A stretch of DNA of 57,964 nt from assembly GCA_023261185.1 (NCBI GenBank), contig JALRJN010000036.1:1-57964 (forward strand), in the 5' to 3' direction. The DNA comes from Porticoccus sp. (lineage in GTDB: Bacteria > Pseudomonadota > Gammaproteobacteria > Pseudomonadales > Porticoccaceae). A program made the position numbers and the translations under genes. This document shows positions 49,899 through 57,964 of this stretch, in pieces. The notes under the pieces are model-generated. The model worked only from the letters and a program-made list of their open reading frames with translations. It was not told the DNA's origin and ran no database searches. Numbering within the stretch: the stretch's first letter is position 1; each line of letters opens with the position of its first letter.

Positions 49899-50507
49899 AT
49901 GGATCATATAACCGCCAAATTATTACTGTTCAACAAGCCCTATGGTGTTCTGAGTCAATTTACTGACCTGGATGGCCACCATGGTTTGGCTGGCTTTATC
50001 AAAGATAAAAACATCTACCCGGCGGGAAGACTCGACCATGATTCAGAGGGGCTGTTGCTGCTGACAGACAGTGGTCCTTTACAGGCCAGAATCAGCGACC
50101 CCAAGCATAAAATGACCAAAACCTATATTGCCCAGGTGGAGGGCAACATTACCGAAGAGGCTTTGGCAAACCTACGTTTTGGTGTGAACCTTAACGACGG
50201 TCCCACAAGGCGTGCCCAGGTTAAACGCATCCCGGAACCTTCCATCTGGACCAGATTTCCACCGATAAGAGAGCGCAAAAACCAGCCAACCTGCTGGATT
50301 GAGCTGCAAATTACAGAGGGCCGTAACCGCCAGGTCAGACGCATGACCGCGGCAGTCGGCTACCCCACACTGCGACTGGTTCGCACAGCCATAGGCCCCT
50401 GGTCTTTAGGAAATCTTCAGCCAGGTGAATGGAAGGAGGAAGCAGTCAATCTTCCTGCCGTTAAATCTCCACCCGCCAGAACCTGGAAGAAAAAACCTCA
50501 TGCCTGA
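49899..50507 (+). CDS. rluE: 23S rRNA pseudouridine synthase RluE
   Basis: RsuA/RluE-family synthase, modifying uridine 2457 of 23S rRNA in E. coli. 202 residues with no S4 domain. The catalytic aspartate is in PAGRLDHDSEGLLLLTD. The second motif is EGRNRQVRRMTAAVGYPTLRL. Ends eight bases into nudJ, as in many gammaproteobacteria where rluE-nudJ-mnmA-hflD-purB are clustered. Confidence 0.93.
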   Translation: MDHITAKLLLFNKPYGVLSQFTDLDGHHGLAGFIKDKNIYPAGRLDHDSEGLLLLTDSGPLQARISDPKHKMTKTYIAQVEGNITEEALANLRFGVNLNDGPTRRAQVKRIPEPSIWTRFPPIRERKNQPTCWIELQITEGRNRQVRRMTAAVGYPTLRLVRTAIGPWSLGNLQPGEWKEEAVNLPAVKSPPARTWKKKPHA

Positions 50508-50946
50508 CCGCATCCACTTAACCGTAGCGACTGTGGTGAAACGTGACGATAAGTTTTTGCTCGTCAGGGAATTCAGTGATCAGAAAAGTGTTTTAAACCA
50601 GCCTGCAGGGCACGTTGAGCCGGGTGAAACACCGCTGGAAGCGGCCGTCCGGGAAACGCTAGAGGAAACAGGCTGGCATGTTCGCCCCACTGCCCTGATT
50701 AGTTTTACCACTTACTTGTCTCCCACCAACGGCATCACCTATTACAGGTTGGCGATCGCTGCCGATGCCGTGGAATTTGATCCAAAGGCCACTCTGGATA
50801 GCGATATCGAAGAAGCTCTCTGGCTCGATTATGAAGAAATACTACAAAACGAGAACAGCCTGCGAAGCCCCATGGTGATGCAAGCCATTAACGACTACCT
50901 CAAGGGCCCACTTTATCCATTGGATATACTGAAAACTCCCCGGTAG
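50500..50946 (+). CDS. nudJ: Nudix phosphatase NudJ
   Basis: Nudix hydrolase acting on nucleoside di- and triphosphates and on HMP-PP. 148 residues from the ATG at 50500, which overlaps rluE; a longer reading from 50425 lies in rluE. The Nudix box is [20 protein letters not shown] followed by TGW. Position upstream of mnmA supports NudJ. Confidence 0.92.
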   Translation: MPDRIHLTVATVVKRDDKFLLVREFSDQKSVLNQPAGHVEPGETPLEAAVRETLEETGWHVRPTALISFTTYLSPTNGITYYRLAIAADAVEFDPKATLDSDIEEALWLDYEEILQNENSLRSPMVMQAINDYLKGPLYPLDILKTPR

Positions 50947-50959
50947 AATCCGCCACCCT

Positions 50960-52057
50960 ATGAACACACCTAAAACAGTCATTGTCGGCATGTCCGGCGG
51001 CGTAGATTCCTCCGTTACTGCCCTGTTATTGCAGCAACAGGGTTATCACGTGCAGGGGCTGTTTATGAAAAACTGGGACGAAGACGACGGCACAGAGTAT
51101 TGCACTGCTCGCCAGGACCTGGCCGATGCCCAGCAGGTAGCCGATAAACTCGGGATAACACTGCACACGGCCAATTTCGCGGCCGAGTACTGGGATAATG
51201 TATTCGAGTATTTTCTCGCTGAATATCGTGCCGGGCGCACACCTAACCCCGACATACTCTGTAACCGGGAAATCAAGTTCAAAGTATTCCTCGAATATGC
51301 GCAAATCCTCGGCGCTGAGGCTATTGCCACCGGCCACTACGTGCGTCGACTGGATAGAGACGATCACAGCTATCTGTTGAAGGGGCTGGATAATAACAAG
51401 GACCAGAGCTACTTCCTGCATGCTGTGAGCGAAGCAGCTTTCAGCAAGTCTTTATTCCCCATCGGCGAGATGGAGAAACCCCAGGTGCGTGCCATTGCTG
51501 AGAAACACGGGCTGGCTACCGCCAAGAAAAAGGACTCCACGGGAATCTGTTTTATCGGCGAACGTCGCTTCAAGGATTTTCTTGAGCAGTACTTACCTGC
51601 ACAACCGGGTGATATCGAGACTCCCGAAGGCAAGGTGATTGGCCAACATCATGGCTTGATGTACCACACCCTGGGTCAGAGGCAGGGCCTGGGAATTGGC
51701 GGTAGACAGGATGCCACGGATGCACCCTGGTATGTTGTGGGTAAAGATCTGGAACGAAATGTCCTCATCGCAGCACAGGGCAGCGATCACCCTCTCCTTT
51801 TCTCAAACCGTCTTAGCGCACAGGATATCCATTGGATTAACGGTATACCCGCCAGTTCAGCGCTGCGTTGCCACGCAAAAACCCGCTATCGCCAGCCTGA
51901 TCAGCCCTGTACGGTAAATGTTTCAACCACTGGTGTGAATGTGCACTTTGACACGCCACAGCGAGCCGTGACGCCGGGCCAGTCAGTAGTTTTTTATGAC
52001 GGTGAAACATGCCTGGGCGGCGGCATCATCGAACACGCTTGGCAGGAGGCCCTCTGA
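50960..52057 (+). CDS. mnmA: tRNA-specific 2-thiouridylase MnmA
   Basis: Thiolates U34 of tRNA-Lys, Glu and Gln. 365 residues. The PP-loop is [15 protein letters not shown]. The two catalytic cysteines are in [12 protein letters not shown] and [12 protein letters not shown]. The stop overlaps the hflD start (TGATG). Thirteen bases after nudJ. Confidence 0.97.
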   Translation: MNTPKTVIVGMSGGVDSSVTALLLQQQGYHVQGLFMKNWDEDDGTEYCTARQDLADAQQVADKLGITLHTANFAAEYWDNVFEYFLAEYRAGRTPNPDILCNREIKFKVFLEYAQILGAEAIATGHYVRRLDRDDHSYLLKGLDNNKDQSYFLHAVSEAAFSKSLFPIGEMEKPQVRAIAEKHGLATAKKKDSTGICFIGERRFKDFLEQYLPAQPGDIETPEGKVIGQHHGLMYHTLGQRQGLGIGGRQDATDAPWYVVGKDLERNVLIAAQGSDHPLLFSNRLSAQDIHWINGIPASSALRCHAKTRYRQPDQPCTVNVSTTGVNVHFDTPQRAVTPGQSVVFYDGETCLGGGIIEHAWQEAL

Positions 52058-52704
52058 TGCTTTTCAGCAAACCCGATCGCAACCAGGTCATCGCTCTCGC
52101 CGGTGTATTCCAGGCCTGTCAACTCGTGGAAACCCTGGCGAAAACGGGCTCGGTCCCTTCTGATCGCTTTGGGGTCTGTATCGAAAGCCTGTTTCAACAA
52201 AACCCGGAGAACACGGAAGCTGTGTTTGGCAATTTGTCCAACCTGCAGCTGGGCATTGAATCCATGCAGGAGCTGATTACCCTTCAATCCCGCAATCAGC
52301 AACCGGACACACTGCGCTACGTGGTCGGTGTTTTTTACTTGGCCAACAAATTGCGCAACAAGAAAACTATGCTCAACGTCATTGGCGAACGTCTGCAACA
52401 AGCGGGTAGGCAGGCTGAACACTTTGGTGCTGCCACCCACACTAATGTGATTGCCAACCTGGCACAGGTCTATCAGGACACTATCAGCACTTTCCGCTAC
52501 CGCATTCAGGTAAACGGTTATGCCGGCTACCTGCAACAGGAAGCTATGGCCCAGCGGGTGCGCTGTCTGTTGTTTGCAGGCATCAGAGCGGCTGTGCTCT
52601 GGCATCAACTAGGGGGGCGCCGGCGGCATCTCATTTTCAACCGCCAGCAGCTATTGCAACAATTGCGTCTACTGCAGCAGGAAAGCAGCCAACCCCAGCA
52701 TTAA
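52057..52704 (+). CDS. hflD: High-frequency lysogenisation protein HflD homologue
   Basis: Membrane-associated helical protein, known in E. coli for binding lambda CII. 215 residues from the ATG at 52057, preceded by AGGAGG at about 52043-52048; a longer reading from 52009 lies in mnmA. Family stretch QVIALAGVFQACQLVETLA at the N-terminus and IRAAVLWHQLGGRR near the C-terminus. Lies between mnmA and purB, as in E. coli. Physiological role outside phage infection is unclear. Confidence 0.9.
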   Translation: MLFSKPDRNQVIALAGVFQACQLVETLAKTGSVPSDRFGVCIESLFQQNPENTEAVFGNLSNLQLGIESMQELITLQSRNQQPDTLRYVVGVFYLANKLRNKKTMLNVIGERLQQAGRQAEHFGAATHTNVIANLAQVYQDTISTFRYRIQVNGYAGYLQQEAMAQRVRCLLFAGIRAAVLWHQLGGRRRHLIFNRQQLLQQLRLLQQESSQPQH

Positions 52705-52723
52705 CTAGTCAATTTTTACCTGA

Positions 52724-54151
<1,428 letters not shown>

Positions 54152-54168
54152 GCCAGTCGCGCCCTAAC

Positions 54169-55098
54169 ATGCCGACACCAATACTCGGAGACCTGTCAGC
54201 AGAAGTCTTTCTTCGTGAGTACTGGCAGAAGAAACCACTGTTGGTGCGCGATGCGCTGCCGGGTTTCCAGTCACCCATTAGCCCGAATGAATTGGCAGGC
54301 TTGGCCCTGGAAGAAGAGGTTGAATCACGCATTGTAGTTGAGGCCGGTGCATCGCCCTGGGAATTGATGTGTGGCCCTTTTACGGAAAGACAGTTTGAGC
54401 AACTGCCAGAGAGCCACTGGACATTACTGGTGCAGGCGGTTGATATTTGGGTGCCGGAAGTGGCCCATCTACTTGAACATTTTCATTTTCTTCCGTCTTG
54501 GCGTCTCGATGACATTATGGTCAGCTATGCTCCCGTTGGCGGCAGCGTTGGACCCCATTTCGACTTTTACGATGTCTTCCTGATACAGGCTCAAGGTCAG
54601 CGTCACTGGCAGATCGGTCAGCGCTGTGATCAGCAAACGTCGATACTCAGCGAGACCTCTCTGCGCATTCTGAAAGAGTTTACCAAGACTGATGAGTGGG
54701 TACTCAACCCCGGGGATATGCTCTACCTACCCCCCCAAATTGCCCATTTTGGTATCGCTGAAAACGACTGTCTCACCTATTCTGTCGGTTTTCGAGCCCC
54801 TACCCTGGCAGAAATTCTTGGCGATCTGGCTACCGAACTGATGGCTCAGGGCGATTCCACCTATTACCGGGACCCACCCCTGAAACCTGAAATGGCGGGC
54901 GAACACATAGACCCGCTGTTTATCGAACAAATCCAGGGAATGCTAACCAAATTGGCAGGTGATAAAGCTTTGCTGGGAGACTGGTTTGCCCGATACATGA
55001 CCGCACCCAAGTACCCGGATCTTGCCGACGAACTGGATGAAGAGCGCTGCGCTAGCGTCAACGGCAAGCAATATATCAATGGTCAACCGTCAGACTAA
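54169..55098 (+). CDS. roxA: Ribosomal protein uL16 3-hydroxylase RoxA (YcfD-type)
   Basis: JmjC-like Fe(II)/2-oxoglutarate oxygenase hydroxylating an arginine of uL16. 309 residues. The iron triad is His130 and Asp132 in VGPHFDFYDVF and His193 in LPPQIAHFGI, matching E. coli H125/D127/H187 spacing. N-terminal LREYWQKKPLLVRDALPGF is typical. Seventeen bases after purB; the stop forms a palindrome with the convergent ggt stop. Confidence 0.92.
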   Translation: MPTPILGDLSAEVFLREYWQKKPLLVRDALPGFQSPISPNELAGLALEEEVESRIVVEAGASPWELMCGPFTERQFEQLPESHWTLLVQAVDIWVPEVAHLLEHFHFLPSWRLDDIMVSYAPVGGSVGPHFDFYDVFLIQAQGQRHWQIGQRCDQQTSILSETSLRILKEFTKTDEWVLNPGDMLYLPPQIAHFGIAENDCLTYSVGFRAPTLAEILGDLATELMAQGDSTYYRDPPLKPEMAGEHIDPLFIEQIQGMLTKLAGDKALLGDWFARYMTAPKYPDLADELDEERCASVNGKQYINGQPSD

Positions 55099-55103
55099 TT
55101 TGT

Positions 55104-56831
55104 TTAGTCAGCGGCCACAGCCCCTCCACCCGGCCATCTACTATCTGTCACGCCGTATTGCCTGCCACTTTTCTGAGAAATAGCCTGTACCTTGCCCAAC
55201 ACCCTGGGAGTATTGTTGAGGGAGTGCCCCATGTTCTGTAAGAGCTTGAGCGTATCGATACTGATTCCCTGCTCATACTGGAGCATGTCAGGCCACCATT
55301 GATGATGAATACGGGGAGCCGCCGTAGCTTCGGCGACATTCATACCGAAATCAATCACATTCAGGATATTCTGCAAAACCACGGTAATGATCGTACTTCC
55401 ACCAGGGCTTCCAGTAGCCAGGATCGGCACGCCGTCCTTTAGAACAATGGATGGCGTCATGGAAGACAGTGGACGCTTGCCTGCGTGAACAGCATTTGCC
55501 TCCCCGCCCAGCAAACCGTAGGCATTGGGAACACCAGGCTTGGCAGAAAAATCATCCATTTCGTTATTGAGCAAAAAACCGGCCCCTGCCACAGAAATGC
55601 CACTGCCATAGGAAAAATTCAGCGTGTAAGTATTACTCACCACATTACCCCAGCGATCGACCACTGTGAAATGGGTCGTCTGAGGGCTTTCCTCATGCAT
55701 TAATTGCCCCGGCTGAACATCGGCAGAAGCAGAGGCAGCCTCTAAGTCGATATTGTCCCTAAGCCTTGCGGCATAGGACTTGTCGATAAGTTTCTCAACC
55801 GGGACATCAAAGAAATCCGGGTCGCCCAGATATTGACTACGGTCTGCATAGGCTCGGCGCATGGTCTCAACCAGAAGGTGCAAATACGACGCACTGTTGT
55901 GCCCCAGTGAGTGCAAGTCCCACCCTTCTAGAACATTGAGCATTTGGACCAGGTGAACACCACCGGAAGAAGGTGGCGGCATAGAGACAATCCGATAGCC
56001 ACGGTAATCGCCAACCACTGGCTGCCTCTCCAGCACGCGGTAATTGGCAAGATCTTCTGCTGTAATCAGGCCCCCGCCCCGCTTCATCTCGGCGACAATC
56101 AGTTCAGCAGTTTTTCCCGTATAGAAGCCAGCGACACCCTGGTTGGCAATCTGCCGCAGAGTCGCTGCCAGGTCAGCTTGGCGCCAGATATCGCCCCGCT
56201 GCATTGGGCTTCCATCAGGGCGAAAGAAATATCCGGCCGACGCCCTGTCAGCACGCAAACGACCCGCCGCCTGTCCCAGGGAAAAGGCCAGCGTGTCAGA
56301 AATTAAAAAGCCTTCCTCCGCCAGCCGTATGGCAGGTGCCAACACCTGCTCGACTGTCATGGTGCCGTAGACATCCAGTGCATGGAGCAAACCGGCAACT
56401 GTGCCGGGTACCCCCGCTGCCTTGTGACTGAAACGAGACAGGTTGGCATCTGCTGACCCCTGTTCATCCAGAAACATGTCCCTGTGGGCCAAAGCAGGTG
56501 CCATCTCCCGGTAATCAATGGCCAGTGAGCGGTTCTCCTTGGCTAAATGCACCAGCATAAAGCCTCCACCACCCAGGTTGCCTGCCTGAGGCAGTGTCAC
56601 GGCAAGGGCAAAACCTGTAGCGACAGCTGCGTCAACAGCATTCCCCCCCTGTTTAAGAATATCTGCGCCAACAGTACTGGCCAGAACCTCCTGAGAAACC
56701 ACCATTCCCCTGGTTGATAACTGCGGATGAAAGCGGGCGCTTTGATCAATAATTGCGGGCTCAAATGCCATCGCCATCTGCAATGGAAATAACAGAAACA
56801 AAAACAGCCACTTGAGAAAAGCCTGTTTCAC
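55104..56831 (-). CDS. ggt: Gamma-glutamyltransferase
   Basis: Exported enzyme that cleaves glutathione and other gamma-glutamyl compounds; processes itself into two subunits. 575 residues. Signal peptide MKQAFLKWLFLFLLFPLQ, cut around residue 22. The autocatalytic threonine is Thr386 in PQTTHFTVVD. Later PSSGGVHLVQML and RPLSSMTPSIVLKDG (the latter with substrate-binding serines) are visible. Convergent with roxA, divergent from the GNAT gene. Confidence 0.95.
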   Translation of the reverse strand: MKQAFLKWLFLFLLFPLQMAMAFEPAIIDQSARFHPQLSTRGMVVSQEVLASTVGADILKQGGNAVDAAVATGFALAVTLPQAGNLGGGGFMLVHLAKENRSLAIDYREMAPALAHRDMFLDEQGSADANLSRFSHKAAGVPGTVAGLLHALDVYGTMTVEQVLAPAIRLAEEGFLISDTLAFSLGQAAGRLRADRASAGYFFRPDGSPMQRGDIWRQADLAATLRQIANQGVAGFYTGKTAELIVAEMKRGGGLITAEDLANYRVLERQPVVGDYRGYRIVSMPPPSSGGVHLVQMLNVLEGWDLHSLGHNSASYLHLLVETMRRAYADRSQYLGDPDFFDVPVEKLIDKSYAARLRDNIDLEAASASADVQPGQLMHEESPQTTHFTVVDRWGNVVSNTYTLNFSYGSGISVAGAGFLLNNEMDDFSAKPGVPNAYGLLGGEANAVHAGKRPLSSMTPSIVLKDGVPILATGSPGGSTIITVVLQNILNVIDFGMNVAEATAAPRIHHQWWPDMLQYEQGISIDTLKLLQNMGHSLNNTPRVLGKVQAISQKSGRQYGVTDSRWPGGGAVAAD

Positions 56832-56924
56832 ATCAATACTCCGCTATAAATCGAACGTAATCTTAGCATTCGACACCACTATAGGCCCCTGAAGGGCTAC
56901 GATATAAAAAAATGGGAGTAATGA

Positions 56925-57896
56925 ATGGACACAGTTGACTATTTCCCCATCGAAGTTGAGGAAGTCAGCTGGCAAAGTGCCGGCGAGCAGTTAACGGCTA
57001 TTCGACACAAGGTTTTTGTCGAAGAACAAGGCGTACCGGTTGCAGAGGAAGTGGATGACCTCGACCCCACGGCCATGCACTGGATTGCCTTTGGGCCGGG
57101 CAATGTGGCCATGGCCACAGCGAGAATGCTACCAGACGGCCAGGTGGGGCGTATGGCGGTGCTAAAACCCTACCGACAGCGGGGTGTGGGTTCCTCAATA
57201 ATGCGCAATATCATCCGCTATGCTATCCGTGAGGGCAAAGAACAGCTGGTACTCAGTGCTCAGTTACACGCTATTCCATTTTATGAGGGGTTTGGCTTTA
57301 TATCCGACGGAAAAGAATACCTGGATGCGGGTATTCCCCATCGCACCATGGTGCTCAATCTGCATCGTTTCATGGACAACGCTCCGAAACCGTTACTGAG
57401 GGAGATTTCTGACGAGGAAAGGCAAAGAGTTGGCATTGAGGGGGTGGATGAATTTCGTGATCAGGCGGTCATGCTGGTAGAGCGGGCACAACGTGAAATT
57501 CGTATCTTTACGTTCAAGCTGGAGCCCGGCATCTATGCCAACAACCAGTTCTGTGACGCCATCTATTCATTTGCCACCAGCCACCCACTGGCCAGAGTCA
57601 GAATTTTGGTCAAAGACCTGGCCCAGGTGATTCATCAAACCCCCCAGCTGCATGAGCTCTGCCTGAGGCTGCCTAGTCGCATCCAAATACGCAAACTAGA
57701 AACCAAGGAAGACTGTTTACACACGGAGTTCATGCTAGTGGATCGCACCGGGATTCTCTACAAGCAAGAGCCGGAACGTTTTGTGGGTTACGTCGTCCCC
57801 CATGCGCCGCTGGAGGCAGTGGAACTGGTTGAAGAGTTCGATAACCTCTGGGAACAGGGTGAGCTGGATCCAGACCTCAGAAGACTGCATATCTAG
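56925..57896 (+). CDS. GNAT acetyltransferase fused to a degenerate phospholipase-D-like domain
   Basis: 323 residues. The N-terminal half (about 8-148) is an ElaA-like GNAT domain: IRHKVFVEEQGVP, the acetyl-CoA loop RQRGVGSSI and the ALSAQ-type strand LVLSAQLHAIPFYEGFGF. The C-terminal half (about 172-323) resembles one PLD repeat, but its HKD-type motif reads HTEFMLVD, His266-x-Glu268-x4-Asp273, with the lysine replaced by glutamate. Catalysis by that half is therefore unlikely; it may bind a ligand. Known from Pseudomonas relatives as a conserved unit of unknown function. Divergent from ggt. Confidence 0.83.
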   Translation: MDTVDYFPIEVEEVSWQSAGEQLTAIRHKVFVEEQGVPVAEEVDDLDPTAMHWIAFGPGNVAMATARMLPDGQVGRMAVLKPYRQRGVGSSIMRNIIRYAIREGKEQLVLSAQLHAIPFYEGFGFISDGKEYLDAGIPHRTMVLNLHRFMDNAPKPLLREISDEERQRVGIEGVDEFRDQAVMLVERAQREIRIFTFKLEPGIYANNQFCDAIYSFATSHPLARVRILVKDLAQVIHQTPQLHELCLRLPSRIQIRKLETKEDCLHTEFMLVDRTGILYKQEPERFVGYVVPHAPLEAVELVEEFDNLWEQGELDPDLRRLHI

Positions 57897-57897
57897 C

Positions 57898-57950
57898 AGC
57901 CCCTTGAGCAACTATCAGCGACCGTTGATATTGACCAATAAGGGGCTTTA
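57898..57950 (+). terminator. possible terminator after the GNAT gene
   Basis: AGCCCCTT (57898-57905) pairs with AAGGGGCT (57940-57947), enclosing a 34-base loop that can itself fold (ATCA...TGAT). It starts two bases after the GNAT stop. The T tail is short (TTT). Confidence 0.45.
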
Positions 57951-57964
57951 AAAACAGTTATAGC

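Overview
The window (57,964 bases, roughly half G+C by eye) is a dense chromosomal segment of a gammaproteobacterium. The block nadB | rpoE(algU)-rseA(mucA)-rseB(mucB)-rseC(mucC)-serine protease, then lepA-lepB-DUF4845-rnc-era-recO-acpS, has the gene order known from Pseudomonas and its relatives (Pseudomonadales/Cellvibrionales). The same holds for ftsK-lolA-rarA-crcB-serS-cysG and aat-bpt-infA next to clpA-clpS|cspD. I see no rRNA, tRNA, insertion sequence, prophage or CRISPR. Species assignment is inference.

Layout. Positions 1-11.6 kb: nadB (cut by the window edge) diverges from the sigma-E envelope-stress operon, followed by translation, secretion and RNA genes. 11.7-23.9 kb: cysM, relA, mazG, adk, hemH, a lysine-rich histone-like protein with six AT-hook-like repeats, tsaB, uppP, a beta-hydroxyacid dehydrogenase, apeB and trpS. 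24-30.7 kb is the most accessory-looking stretch. It holds bioA, a DUF547 lipoprotein-like or periplasmic protein, an AT-rich 91-residue membrane peptide, a pyrE of the type known from alphaproteobacteria, and an OprC-like copper TonB receptor broken by a frameshift in a T6 run. A promoter/palindrome region and a small secreted protein follow. 30.7-34.9 kb: divergent puuA/puuB-like putrescine genes and glutathione reductase. 34.9-42.3 kb: one long minus-strand run from ftsK to cysG. 42.5-48.4 kb: trxB and the N-degron module (aat, bpt, clpA, clpS) with infA and cspD. 48.4-57.9 kb: icd, rluE, nudJ, mnmA, hflD, purB, roxA, ggt and a GNAT enzyme fused to a degenerate phospholipase-D-like domain.

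How they work together. Sigma-E, its anti-sigma RseA, RseB, RseC and a periplasmic protease form the envelope-stress circuit, with a good sigma-E-type promoter in front of rpoE. Aat and Bpt add N-terminal Leu/Phe to proteins that ClpS then delivers to ClpA(P). RelA, MazG, Adk and NudJ handle nucleotides.

Most of the window is conserved core genome. The points worth a second look are the frameshifted copper receptor with its shared promoter/operator region and small secreted neighbour, the DegS-sized protease where a two-PDZ MucD is expected, the terminator hairpin that carries the tsaB ribosome-binding site, the transferred-looking pyrE with structured DNA beside it, and the GNAT/dead-PLD fusion. 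No clearly new multi-gene system is proven here.
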